From Hydractinia symbiolongicarpus (taxonomy: Eukaryota; Cnidaria; Hydrozoa; Anthoathecata; Hydractiniidae), in contig NC_079880.1 in assembly GCF_029227915.1 (NCBI RefSeq), positions 26,531,501 to 26,595,500 of the forward strand: 64,000 nt of DNA, in the 5' to 3' direction. Under the pieces are notes generated by a model. That model was not told the DNA's origin and did no database searches. It saw only the letters and a program-made list of their open reading frames with translations. Positions 51,162 to 61,939 of the stretch are shown here, piece after piece; positions within the stretch are counted from its first letter, which is position 1, and each line of letters starts with the position of its first letter. Made by a program: the position numbers and the translations under genes.

Positions 51162-54143
51162 CCTCAGTGCAAACTATCGGCTGGGATTGGTCCCACAGTA
51201 AGAAATGACATATTTAACTTAATTTTTAAATAAAGCACTACCACAGAGCCTAGTGCACTCGTTTAATTCCAGCAGTCATGTCGAATTAAGAAGAATGGTA
51301 TTTCTTGGAGCCCAATTAGCTCATTTATCGCATTTACAAGGTCACAGTCCAGAATCAGTTCAATTAAGTCCCACAGTCAATCGTTTCACTGTTAAAAGCG
51401 ATGCAACTTAGTGACATCGGAAAAAAATCACTAAATACATGTTGGTACGAATATGTGACGCAACCGTTGTAACTCAAACGGATTAACACCGTTAGAAAGT
51501 CAATGAAATGTAGTTTTTGAAACTGTCTCTATTTCTTCAGCGCGTAATAACGGCCAGGATTAGTCCCACAGTAAAAAATGACTTATTTAACTAAATTTTT
51601 AAATAAAACGCTACCACAGTGCCCAGTGCAATCGCTGAGTTCCAGCAATCAAGTCAAATTAAGAAAAATGTTACTTCTTGTAGTCAAACTGGCTCATTTA
51701 TCACATTTACAAGGTCAAAGACCAAAATCAGTTCAATTAAGTCCCACAGTCAAACGTTTCACTGTTAAAAGCGATGCAACCTAGTAATATCCGAATACTA
51801 TCGCTAAATACATGTGGGGCGAATATGTGACACAACCGTTGTAACTCAAACGGATTGACACCGTTAGAAAGTCAACGAAAAGTAGTTTTTGAAACTGTCT
51901 CTGTTTCTTCAGCGCGAACTAACGGCTGGGATTGCTCCCACAGTGAAAAATGAATTATTTAACTTAATTTTTTAATAAAACACTACCACAGTGCCCAGTG
52001 CAATCGCTGAGTTCCAGAAATCAAGTCAAATTAACAAAAATGTTACTTCTTGTAGTCAAACTGGCTCATTTATCGAGTTTACAAGGTCACAGTCCAGAAT
52101 CAGTTCAATTAAATCCCACAGTCAATCGTTTCACTGTTAAAAGCGATGCAACTTAGTCACATCGGAAAGAAATCACTAAATACATGTTGGTACGAATATG
52201 CGACGCAATCGTTGGAACTCAAACTGATTAACACCGTTAGAAAGTCAATGAAATGTAGTTTTTGAAACTGTCTCTATTTCCTCAGTGCAAACTAACGGCT
52301 GGGATTGGTCCCACAGTAAGAAATGACATATTTAACTTAATTTTTAAATAAAGCACTACCACAGAGCCTAGTGCACTCGTTTAATTCCAGAAGTCATGTC
52401 GAATTAAGAAGAATGGTATTTCTTGGAGCCCAATTAGCTCATTTGTCGCATTTACAAGGTCACAGTCCAGAATCAGTTCAATTAAGTCCCACAGTCAATC
52501 GTTTCACTGTTAAAAGCGATGCAACTTAGTGACATCGGAAAAAAATCACTAAATACATGTTGGTACGAATATGTGACGCAACCGTTGTAATTCAAACGGA
52601 TTAACACCGTTAGAAAGTCAATGAAATGTAGTTTTTGAAACTGTTTCTATTTCCTCAGTGCAAACTAACGGCTGGGATTGGTCCCACAGTAAGAAATGAC
52701 ATATTTAACTTAATTTTTAAATAAAGCACTACCACAGAGCCTAGTGCACTCGTTTAATTCCAGCAGTCATGTCGAATTAAGAAGAATGGTATTTCTTGGA
52801 GCCCAATTAGCTCATTTATCGCATTTACAAGGTCACAGTCCAGAATCAGTTCAATTAAGTCCCACAGTCAATCGTTTCACTGTTAAAAGCGATGCAACTT
52901 AGTGACATCGGAAAAAAATCACTAAATACATGTTGGTACGAATATGTGACGCAACCGTTGTAACTCAAACGGATTAACACCGTTAGAAAGTCAATGAAAT
53001 GTAGTTTTTGAAACTGTCTCTATTTCTTCAGCGCGTAATAACGGCCAGGATTAGTCCCACAGTAAAAAATGACTTATTTAACTAAATTTTTAAATAAAAC
53101 GCTACCACAGTGCCCAGTGCAATCGCTGAGTTCCAGCAATCAAGTCAAATTAAGAAAAATGTTTCTTCTTGTAGTCAAACTGGCTCATTTATCACATTTA
53201 CAAGGTCAAAGACCAAAATCAGTTCAATTAAGTCCCACAGTCAAACGTTTCACTGTTAAAAGCGATGCAACCTAGTAATATCCGAATACTATCGCTAAAT
53301 AGATGTGGGGCGAATATGTGACACAACCGTTGTAACTCAAACGGATTGACACCGTTAGAAAGTCAACGAAAAGTAGTTTTTGAAACTGTCTCTGTTTCTT
53401 CAGCGCGAACTAACGGCTGGGATTGCTCCCACAGTGAAAAATGACTTATTTAACTTAATTTTTTAATAAAACACTACCACAGTGCCCAGTGCAATCGCTG
53501 AGTTCCAGAAATCAAGTCAAATTAACAAAAATGTTACTGCTTGTAGTCAAACTGGCTCATTTATCGAGTTTACAAGGTCACAGTCCAGAATCAGTTCAAT
53601 CAAATCCCACAGTCAATCGTTTCACTGTTAAAAGCGATGCAACTTAGTCACATCGGAAAGAAATCACTAAATACATGTTGGTACGAATATGCGACGCAAT
53701 CTTTGGAACTCAAACTGATTAACACCGTTAGAAAGTCAATGAAATGTAGTTTTTGAAACTGTCTCTATTTCCTCAGTGCAAACTAACGGCTGGGATTGGT
53801 CCCACAGTAAGAAATGACATATTTAACTTAATTTTTAAATAAAGCACTACCACAGAGCCTAGTGCACTCGTTTAATTCCAGCAGTCATGTCGAATTAAGA
53901 AGAATGGTATTTCTTGGAGCCCAATTAGCTCATTTGTCGCATTTACAAGGTCACAGTCCAGAATCAGTTCAATTAAGTCCCACAGTCAATCGTTTCACTG
54001 TTAAAAGCGATGCAACTTAGTGACATCGGAAAAAAATCACTAAATACATGTTGGTACGAATATGTGACGCAACCGTTGTAATTCAAACGGATTAACACCG
54101 TTAGAAAGTCAATGAAATGTAGTTTTTGAAACTGTCTCTGTTT
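51162..54143 (+). repeat. Four-monomer higher-order repeat, period 1,491 bp, two copies
   Basis: CCTCAGTGCAAACTA occurs at 51,162 and 52,653, and GCGCGTAATAACGGCC at about 51,540 and 53,031, each pair 1,491 bp apart. The four monomers follow in the same order. Identical open frames at 51,578 and 53,069 result from this duplication. A related monomer at 56,049 lies a further 2,980 bp (eight monomers) on. Confidence 0.87.
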
Positions 54144-57100
54144 CTTCAGCGCGAACTAACGACTAGGAATGATCCCACAGTAAAAAATGACTTATAAACT
54201 TAATTTTTAAATAAAACGCTACTACAGTGCCCAGTGCAATCGCTGAGTTCCAGCAATTAAGTCAAATTAAGAAGAATGTTACTTTTTGTAGTCAAACTGG
54301 CTCATTTATCGAGTTTACAAGGTCACAGTCCAGAATCAGTTCAATTAAGTCCCACAGTCAATCGTTTCACTGTTAAAAGCGATGCAACTTAGTCACAATG
54401 GAAAAAAATCACTAAATACAAGTTGGTACGAATATGTGACTCAAGCGTTGTAACTCAAACGGATTAACACCGTTAGAAAGTCAATGAAATGTAGTTTTTA
54501 AAACTGTCTCTGTTTCTTCAGCGCGAACTAACGGCTGGGGTTGCTCCCACAGTGAAAAATGACTTATATAACTTAATTTTTAAATAAAACGCTACCACAG
54601 TGCCCAGTGCAATCGCTGAGTTCCAGAAATCAAGTCAAATTAAGAAAAATGTTACTTCTTGTAGTCAAACTGGCTCATTTATCACATTTACAAGGTCAAA
54701 GTCCAAAATCAGTTCAATTAAGTCCCACAGTCAAACGTTTCACTGTTAAAAGCGATGCAACCTAGTAATATCCGAATACTATCGCTAAATACATGTGGGG
54801 CGAATATGTGACACAACCGTTGTAACTCAAACGGATTGACACCGTTAGAAAGTCAACGAAAAGTAGTTTTTGAAACTGTCTCTGTTTCTTCAGCGCGAAC
54901 TAACGGCTGGGATTGCTCCCACAATGAAAAATGACTTATTTAACTTAATTTTTTAATAAAACACTACCACAGTGCCCAGTGCAATCGCTGAGTTCCAGAA
55001 ATCAAGTCAAATTAACAAAAATGTTACTTCTTGTAGTCAAACTGGCTCATTTATCACATTTACAAGGTCAAAGACCAAAATCAGTTCAATTAAGTCCCAC
55101 AGTCAAACGTTTCACTGTTAAAAGCGATGCAACCTAGTAATATCCGAATACTATCTATAAATACATGTGGGGCGAATATGTGACGCAACCGTTGTAACTC
55201 AAACGGATTGACACCGTTAGAAATTCAACGAAAAGTAGTTTTTGAAACTGTCTCTATTTCTTCAGCGCGAACTAATGGCTGGGATTGGTCCCACAATAAA
55301 GAATGACTTATTTAACTTAATTTTTAAATAAAACTCTACCACAGCGCCCAGTGCAATCGCTGAGTTCCAGCAATCAAGTCAAACTAAGAAGAATGATATT
55401 TCTAGTAGACAAACTGGCTCATTTATAACATTTATCAGGTCACACTCCAAAGTTAGTTCAATTAAGTCCCACAGTCAATCGTTTCACTGTTAAAGGCGAT
55501 GCAACCTAGTAATATCAGAATGCTATCGCTAAATACATGTTGGTACAAATATGTGACGCAACCGTGGTAACTCACACGGATTGATACCGCCAAGAAGTCG
55601 ATGAAGAGTAGTTTTTGAGAATCTCTCTATTTCTTCAGCGCGTAATAACGGCCAGGATTAGTCCCACAGTAAAAAAAGACTTATTTATCTAAATTTTTAA
55701 ATAAAGCACTACCACAGAGCCTAGTGTACTCGCTGAATTCCAGCAATCATGTCGGATTAAGAAGAATGGTATTCCTTGGAGTCCAATTGGCTTATTTGTC
55801 GAGTTTACAAGGTCACAGTCCAGAATCAGTTCAATTAAGTCCCACAGTCAATCGTTTCACTGTTAAAAGCGATGCAACTTAGTCACATCGGAAAAAAATC
55901 ACTAAATACATGTTGGTACGAATATGTGACGCAACCGTTGTAACTCAAACGGATTAACACCGTTAGAAAATCAATGAAATGTAGTTTTTGAAACTGTCTC
56001 TATTTCTTCAGTGCGAACTAACGGCTGGGATTAGTCCCATAGTAAAAAATGACTTATTTAACTAAATTTTTAAATAAAACGCTACCACAGTGCCCAGTGC
56101 AATCGCTGAGTTCCAGCAATCAAGTCAAATTAAGAAAAATGTTACTTCTTGTAGTCAAACTGGCTCATTTATCACATTTACAAGGTCAAAGACCAAAATC
56201 AGTTCAATTAAGTCTCACAGTCAAACGTTTCACTGTTAAAAGCGATGCAACCTAGTAATATCCGAATACTATCGCTAAATACATGTGGGGCGAATATGTG
56301 ACACAACCGTTGTAACTCAAACGGATTGACACCGTTAGAAAGTCAACGAAAAGTAGTTTTTGTAACTGTCTCTGTTTCTTCAGCGCGAACTAACGGCTGG
56401 GATTGCTCCCACAGTGAAAAATGACTTAGTTAACTTAATTTTTTAATAAAACACTACCACAGTGCCCAGTGCAATCGCTGAGTTCCAGAAATCAAGTCAA
56501 ATTAACAAAAATGTTACTTCTTGTAGTCAAACTGGCTCATTTATCGAGTTTACAAGGTCACAGTCCAGAATCAGTTCAATTGAGTCCCACAGTCAATCGT
56601 TTCACTGTTAAAAGCGATGCAACTTAGTCACATCGGAAAAAAATCACTAAATACATGTTGGAACGAATATGTGACGCAACCGTTGTAACTCAAACGGATT
56701 AACACCGTTAGAAAGTCAATGAAATGTAGTTTTTAAAACTGTCTCTATTTCTTCAGCGCGCAATAACGGCCAGGATTAGTCCCACAGTAAAAAATGACTT
56801 ATTTAACTAAATTTTTAAATAAAACGCTACCACAGTGCCCAGTGCAATCGCTGAGTTCCAGCAATCAAGTCAAATTAAGAAAAATGTTACTTCTTGTAGT
56901 CAAACTGGCTCATTTATCACATTTTTAAGGTCACAGTCCAGAATCAGTTCAATTAAGTCCCACAGTTAATCGTTTCACTGTTAAAAGCGATGCAACTTAG
57001 TGACATCGGAAAAAAATCACTAAATACATGTTGGTACGAATATGTGACGCAACCGTTGTAACTCAAACGGATTAACACCGTTAGAAAGTCAATGAAATGT

Positions 57101-57450
57101 AGTTTTTGAAACTGTCTCTATTTCTTCAGCGCGAACTAACGGCTAGGAATGATCCCACAGTAAAAAATGACTTATTAAACTTAATTTTTAAATAAAACGC
57201 TACCACAGTGCCCAGTGCAATCGCTGAGGTCCCGCAATTAAGTCAAATTAAGAAGAATGTTACTTTTTGTAGTCAAACTGGCTCATTTATCACATTTTTA
57301 AGGTCAAAGTCCAATATCAGTTCAATTAAGTCCCACAGTCAATCGTTTCACTGTTAAAAGCGATGCAACTTAGTCACATCGGAAAGAAATCACTAAATAC
57401 ATGTTGGTACGAATATGTGACGCAACCGTTGTAACTCAAACGGATTAACA

Positions 57451-57823
57451 CCGTTAGAAAATCAATGAAATGTAGTTTTTGAAACTGTCTCTATTTCTTC
57501 AGTGCGAACTAACGGCTGGGATTGGTCCCACAGTAAAAAATGACTTATTTAACTAAATTTTTAAATAAAACGCTACCACAGTGCCCAGTGCAATCGCTGA
57601 GTTCCAGCAATCAAGTCAAATTAAGAAGAATGTTACTTCTTGTAGTCAAACTGTCTCATTTATCACATTTTTAAGGTCACAGTCCAGAATCAGTTCAATT
57701 AAGTCCCACAGTTAATCGTTTCACTGTTAAAAGCCATGCAACTTAGTGACATCGGAATAAAATCACTAAATACATGTTGGTACGAATATGTGACGCAACC
57801 GTTGTAACTCAAACGGATTAACA
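57451..57823 (+). repeat. Representative satellite monomer (373 bp) with landmarks
   Basis: One monomer taken from CCGTTAG to CCGTTAG. Landmarks recurring in most monomers: TAACGG near 57,510; an AT-rich dyad TTATTTA (57,545-57,551) with TAAATAA (57,562-57,568); the family-diagnostic GTGCCCAGTGCAATCG; AAGTCCCACAG; and near the end TGACGCAACCGTTG followed by AAACGG. CCGTT and AACGG alternate across the junction between monomers, giving short dyads. No pol III promoter or coding frame was supported. Confidence 0.9.
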
Positions 57824-57991
57824 CCGTTAGAAAGTCAATGAAATGTAGTTTTTGAAACTGTCTCTATTTCTTCAGCGCGAACTAACGACTAGGAATGATC
57901 CCACAGTAAAAAATGACTTATTAAACTTAATTTTTAAATAAAACGCTACCACAGTGCCCAGTTCAATCGCTGAGTTCCAGCAATTAAGTCA

Positions 57992-57997
57992 AATTAA
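57992..57997. repeat. Left target-site duplication AATTAA of the retrotransposon
   Basis: Uninterrupted monomers read GTCAAATTAAGAAGAATG. The element starts after AAATTAA, and AATTAA is found again at 61,938-61,943. The exact length is ambiguous by a base or two because the 3' tail is also A/T. Confidence 0.75.
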
Positions 57998-58276
57998 TGT
58001 TATTTTGTTTTAAAGAGTGGAGGTCGGACGTGTTTGAGGTCGGACGTGTTTTTTACAAGAGCTGGATTTACTTGTGTTCTTTAATACGATATTACTTATT
58101 TAATCACTCACGAACTTGCAGCTATTAATATTGATTTAGTTGGTATTTGATATTATTATTCAGTGGGTTTATGATCGTTGGTTGTCTACAGAATTACAGT
58201 TTTTGACTCATGGAAAGTAAAATAACGTAAACGAAAAAGTTTGTCATAATTTTCTTCACGCAACAAATCATCTACG
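57998..58276 (+). other. 5' untranslated leader of the retrotransposon
   Basis: 279 bp between the left target duplication and the start codon. Its first 55 bp hold the duplicated 16-mer; the remainder is AT-rich and featureless. In this group the promoter is internal to the leader, so this is the likely promoter region. Confidence 0.65.
58020..58051 (+). repeat. Perfect tandem 16-bp repeat in the retrotransposon leader
   Basis: GAGGTCGGACGTGTTT occurs at 58,020-58,035 and again at 58,036-58,051. It is GC-richer than its surroundings and lies within 60 bp of the 5' end. Repeated motifs at the extreme 5' end would suit a promoter or partial multiplication of the start region. Confidence 0.92.
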
Positions 58277-60583
58277 ATGGAGTTCAAGTGTTTTCAGATT
58301 ATTTTAGTTCTATTGATATTTAAGTATCGCGATGGGTCAGATTTTGCTATCACTGATCAACAGCATACTATATCGCAAACCCCTAATGGCGGAAAAGTGA
58401 AAAGATGTAAATCTCGTGTATTGTATTATGCTAGCCATTGTGCCACGCAACAACTTGTAATGAGTGGCGATGTTGAAAGCAATCCTGGTCCCGCACTCCA
58501 ACGCGGATTGAAAGCTCCATCTTGTTCAATCTGTGAGAAATGTGTTAAATGCAATCAAAGACGATTCATTTGTGATACATGCTGGGAAACCACTCACGCT
58601 GCTTGTTTGAACCAATCAAATTTAGTACTCAATGGTAGAATTCCGAAATATTGGACCTGTTCAGATTGCCATTTTACTGTGCTTCCCTTTTCGAATGTAC
58701 GTGATGTTTGCGCATTGTACTCATCTATTCTGAGTGATGGTGGTGAATACGAGGAATTAATAACCATACCAAGCAATCCAAAACATACGAAAATTTGCCA
58801 TCTAAATACGCAATCCTTACCGAGCACATTTGACGAGTTCTCATACATGCTCGAATGTCATAAATTTGACATAATCACGTTGTCCGAGACATGGTTAAAA
58901 AATAATCAGGTATTGATTGATTATGTAAACATTCCAGGATACCAATTTGAATATAAAAACAGAACTGATAAACGAGGAGGTGGTGTTGGAATGTACATCA
59001 AGGACGAACTTATTTACAAAACTAGAGACGACATAACCAAACTCGACAATTCTATCGAACATGTCTGGATCGAAGTGAAAGGTAGAAATAAAAATTACTC
59101 ATATCTAGTTGGAACATTTTATCAGCCATCTTCTATAGAAAGAGAAAAAAAAGATTGGCTAGAACGATTTGATATTCTTTTGCGTCACATCACCGCAAAA
59201 TGGGACGGTATTATCATAATTACAGGTGACTTCAATATCGACTTATTACAAGGTGATAAATCCACAATCGAATTATATCAAGATACACTTATGACTTATG
59301 ACCTAAAACAACATATTACAAAACCAACCCGAAAATCGACATCCCTTATTGATCATGTTATTAGTAATATACCGGAAAAGGTAGTTAGTGAGAACGTTTT
59401 ATTGTGCGATGAAATTTCTGACCATGATGCCCCGCATGTCGTTATGAATATCAAAAAGGATAAATTCGAAAAACGATACAAATTTATACGTGACGAGAAG
59501 CAGTTGAACATCGATGAATATATTAGTGATATCGAGAAGATTCCTTTTTCCTTGATAGATACTTTTGATGATCCGGAAGATCAACTGTATGTTATGAATG
59601 AACTCATACTGTCCTGCATTAATAGCCATGCTCCTTTGAAAAGGTGTAAATTTACACGACCACCAGCTCCCTGGATGAAGGACCCATCCATTGTATCGTC
59701 GAAACTGAAACTTGATGAACTTCGTAGTGAATTAAAATCTTGTGATGACAGAGAGGCTAAACATGAGTATGTTGAAACGAGAAATAAATTGAAGAAGGCT
59801 ATCAAACACTCTAGAAGAACCTTCTATCAAAAGGCTTTATCAAGTAACCGTTCAAAGGAAGTATGGAAAACCATAAGAACTATTATTAAACCACAGTTCA
59901 AACAAATCAGGCAGAATCCCGATACCATCAATGATTATTTCAATTCCATTGCAATAAAGTTAAGCAATACAAATGAGTTAAACATTTCTCCCACCATGAA
60001 TGATGAGGCTGTACCGGCGATGGATTTATTTGACCTTCGTCACGCTACCCAAGAGGATGTTCTCAAACATTTGAATTCATTGAGAAGTGATTGCTCTACT
60101 GGTGGTGATAACATACCAGCGAAATTCATAAAACCAGTCGCAGCCCAATTGTCGCCAGTCCTAACAAAGATTTTGAATAACTGCATCAATGCAAACGTAT
60201 TTCCAACATGCTGGAAGAAATCACGTATCTGTCCGGTACCTAAAGTTCCAGGTGCTTCACAACTAGAAGATTTTCGTCCAATATCAATACTTCCTGTACT
60301 GTCGAAAGTATATGAGAAAGTCATTTTATCACAGCTTTGTGACTTCATTGATAGATATAACATTTACGCTTCAACTCAATCTGGTTTTCGCAAAGGTCAC
60401 TCGTGCATCACGATACTCTTAAAATTAAAGGACGACATTTTGAAGGCTATGCAAAGAGGTGAAGTAACTTTATCATTGTCAGCAGATTACTCTAAAGCAT
60501 TAGATACTGTGAAATATGACGTTCTGATTAATAAGTTGAAGAAACTCCAAATGTCTCCTGCATTTGGAGTATTTGATCTCTAA
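58277..60583 (+). CDS. Retrotransposon polyprotein, N-terminal part: 2A motif, PHD finger, APE endonuclease, first half of RT
   Basis: 768 codons from ATG. Residues 7-15 are a hydrophobic signal-like stretch (QIILVLLIF). Residues 65-72, DVESNPGP, fit the 2A consensus DxExNPGP, which causes ribosomes to release the upstream chain between G71 and P72. Residues 83-131 form a PHD-like C4HC3 finger (C83, C86, C99, C102, H107, C110, C128, C131). The APE endonuclease follows: LNTQS (N177), SETWL (E204), TFYQPS (Y282), GDFN (D318, N320), LIDH (H360) and SDH (D382, H383), all present. The reverse transcriptase starts around 640 with FRPISILPVLSK and reaches motif A, ADYSKALDTV (D737, D743). The frame is lost after PAF near residue 763 and the terminal few codons are out of register. 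The rest continues at 60,564 in another frame. The protein would nick DNA and prime reverse transcription of its own RNA. Confidence 0.93.
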   Translation: MEFKCFQIILVLLIFKYRDGSDFAITDQQHTISQTPNGGKVKRCKSRVLYYASHCATQQLVMSGDVESNPGPALQRGLKAPSCSICEKCVKCNQRRFICDTCWETTHAACLNQSNLVLNGRIPKYWTCSDCHFTVLPFSNVRDVCALYSSILSDGGEYEELITIPSNPKHTKICHLNTQSLPSTFDEFSYMLECHKFDIITLSETWLKNNQVLIDYVNIPGYQFEYKNRTDKRGGGVGMYIKDELIYKTRDDITKLDNSIEHVWIEVKGRNKNYSYLVGTFYQPSSIEREKKDWLERFDILLRHITAKWDGIIIITGDFNIDLLQGDKSTIELYQDTLMTYDLKQHITKPTRKSTSLIDHVISNIPEKVVSENVLLCDEISDHDAPHVVMNIKKDKFEKRYKFIRDEKQLNIDEYISDIEKIPFSLIDTFDDPEDQLYVMNELILSCINSHAPLKRCKFTRPPAPWMKDPSIVSSKLKLDELRSELKSCDDREAKHEYVETRNKLKKAIKHSRRTFYQKALSSNRSKEVWKTIRTIIKPQFKQIRQNPDTINDYFNSIAIKLSNTNELNISPTMNDEAVPAMDLFDLRHATQEDVLKHLNSLRSDCSTGGDNIPAKFIKPVAAQLSPVLTKILNNCINANVFPTCWKKSRICPVPKVPGASQLEDFRPISILPVLSKVYEKVILSQLCDFIDRYNIYASTQSGFRKGHSCITILLKLKDDILKAMQRGEVTLSLSADYSKALDTVKYDVLINKLKKLQMSPAFGVFDL
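58469..58492 (+). other. 2A-like translational recoding motif DVESNPGP
   Basis: Codons for DVESNPGP, preceded by VMSG, with the final proline codon at 58,490-58,492. It matches every fixed position of the 2A consensus. It lies after a 71-residue N-terminal segment and directly before the PHD finger, as described for APE-type retrotransposons of several invertebrates. Activity is inferred from the motif only. Confidence 0.88.
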
Positions 60584-61598
60584 CTATTTGTCAAATCGCC
60601 AGCAGTTTGTGCAAATTGATGACAAAAAATCGGACACCTTGCTGATCAAATACGGTGTTCCCCAGGGATCTATTCTTGGTCCGATCTTGTTCAACATCTA
60701 TGTCTCTGACCTATCGTTGAATTCGTCGTGTAATTCTATCCAGTACGCAGATGACACAAATCTTTACATACACTTCAAACTAAAAGAAATGGATATCGCA
60801 ACAGCAAAGCTTCAAAGTGACATTAACCAAATAACAACATGGTCAAAGATAAACAATCTGATGTTTAATTCCAAAAAGACAAAATCAATTATGTACTCGA
60901 CAAGCCAGTTAAGCTGTATAAACAATTTAAACTTCAGTAACTTATTCAAATTCGATAGTAATGGTGCTGAGATTGAGCGGGTATCCTCTCTCAAAATACT
61001 GGGCATAACATTCGATGAACAAATGACGTGGTCTACACATGTGAATAACATCATTAGATCATCATACGCTACGATTTCGACATTAAAGCGATTGAAACGT
61101 TTGGCACCTTTTCACGTGAGAAAGAATCTCGCTGAAGCACTGATATTATCAAAGATAGACTACGGAAATCTTGTCTATAATAATATTCCACAATATCAAA
61201 TGAAAAGGTTACAAAGAGTTCTAAATGTCGCTGCCAGCTTTGTTCTTCAGAGATATGCTTCCACTAACGATGTGTTAGTAATACTGAAATGGCTGCCAGT
61301 GCAAGAGCGTGTAAATTTATCGATACTAAAACTGGCACACAAGGTGTTGTATGACGAATGCTCACCTGAATACCTTACACTGAGATGGTACAAAAATGGT
61401 CGAAGCCTGCGATCTGATGCAGAAAACAAAAATAAACTACAAAGCGACACATTCCGAAAAACGTTTATGGATTGCTCATCAGCGTTGTTTAATGATCTTC
61501 CTGGCAATATTCGTTCCGTTGTCAACCATAAAGAATTTATCAAAAAAGTCAAATTATTTTTACACGATAGTGCTTTGTGCAAACTTTTATCCAAATAA
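60564..61598 (+). pseudogene. Retrotransposon polyprotein, C-terminal part: second half of RT and tail (shifted frame)
   Basis: Continues the protein of the preceding frame with a one-base shift, overlapping it by 20 bp. There is no independent start: the reading begins within EYLISNYLSNRQQFV, which follows directly on motif A in this family. It contains motif B YGVPQGSILGPILFN (about residues 30-44), the catalytic YADD (61-64), LKILGITFDEQMTW and a conserved C-terminal part with LKWLPVQERVNLSILKL. It ends at a normal stop. The whole polyprotein would be about 1,105 residues. The shift could be one extra base in the TTT before GGAG or a two-base loss. No slippery site or pseudoknot is evident, so a mutation or sequencing error is likelier than programmed frameshifting. 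Confidence 0.9.
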
Positions 61599-61915
61599 TG
61601 TGAATAACTCTATGCATGTAGGCTACCTATTTCCCCCCATCTTTTCATTATAGTTCTACCTTTTTTGTGTGTCCTTACATCGGTGCCATCAATTTATTTA
61701 TTTTCAATTAGTCTCTTCTTTTTTTTTTTTTCTTGTTCAATGTGTCTACTTACTCTACCGGCACCATTTCGTACTCTGTGAGCCCATTTATTTCATTATG
61801 CACTTAGATTCAATATATTTTTTTACTGATCTTATAGATTTTATAGATTTTTATAGTTTTTATTTTTTTGTAGGCAGAAGAACCATTTGTAAATTATGGA
61901 TGCCAAATATATGTT
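61599..61915 (+). other. 3' untranslated region of the retrotransposon
   Basis: About 317 bp, T-rich on the plus strand, with a 13-base T run near 61,719-61,731. In this group the 3' end is recognised by the element's own reverse transcriptase. I see no strong hairpin next to the tail. Confidence 0.7.
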
Positions 61916-61939
61916 TAATAATAATAATAATAATAATAA
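61916..61939 (+). repeat. (TAA)8 microsatellite tail of the retrotransposon
   Basis: Eight perfect TAA units at the 3' junction. Short-repeat tails instead of poly(A) are typical of CR1/L2-type elements. The last two bases overlap the target-site duplication. Confidence 0.93.

Larger units (their letters stand above)
20293..57997 (+). repeat. Satellite array, block 2 (~101 monomers of ~372 bp)
   Basis: Continuation of the same array in the same orientation. It starts part-way through the monomer split by the Kolobok insertion and ends part-way through the monomer split by the retrotransposon. Monomers belong to the two families of block 1 plus mosaics joining the 5' part of one to the 3' part of the other (for example 51,200-51,420, with GAAATGACATATTTAAC followed by AGTGCACTCGTTTAATTCC). 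It contains the large 12.3-12.7 kb tandem duplication and several smaller higher-order repeats, listed separately. No gene, RNA gene or third transposon was seen. Confidence 0.97.
57998..61937 (+). mobile_element. CR1/L2-group APE-type non-LTR retrotransposon, ~3.94 kb, frameshifted
   Basis: The element interrupts a single satellite monomer, which resumes exactly at 61,944. In order it has a 5' leader with a 16-bp tandem repeat, one long reading frame (signal-like segment, 2A-like motif, PHD-type finger, APE endonuclease, reverse transcriptase with YADD), a ~320-bp 3' untranslated region and a (TAA)8 tail. The tail, endonuclease type and C-terminal segment (LKWLPVQERVNLSILKL) place it in the CR1/L2 assemblage of the Jockey group; I cannot fix the clade by eye. 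It looks full length or nearly so. A single-base shift near 60,564 breaks the reverse transcriptase, so this copy is probably not autonomous. Confidence 0.93.

Noticed and set aside
57560-57690. Pol III A/B-box-like motifs (GTGCCCAGTG and GGTCACAGTCC), which would suggest a tRNA-derived SINE origin of the monomer
   Set aside because: The B-box match lacks the central TTCGA core and no tRNA-like fold is apparent.
60560-60590. Programmed ribosomal frameshift in the retrotransposon
   Set aside because: No X XXY YYZ heptamer or obvious downstream structure, and elements of this group encode the reverse transcriptase in one continuous frame. A mutation or sequencing error is simpler.
58594-61594. 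Minus-strand frames of 74-115 codons across the retrotransposon, and plus-strand frames at 61,396-61,653 and 61,669-62,049
   Set aside because: They are shadows of the polyprotein frame or read through the 3' untranslated region and tail into satellite. No family motifs are present.
57998-61937. LTR retrotransposon or retrovirus
   Set aside because: There are no terminal direct repeats, integrase or protease. The APE endonuclease and (TAA)n tail show a target-primed non-LTR element.
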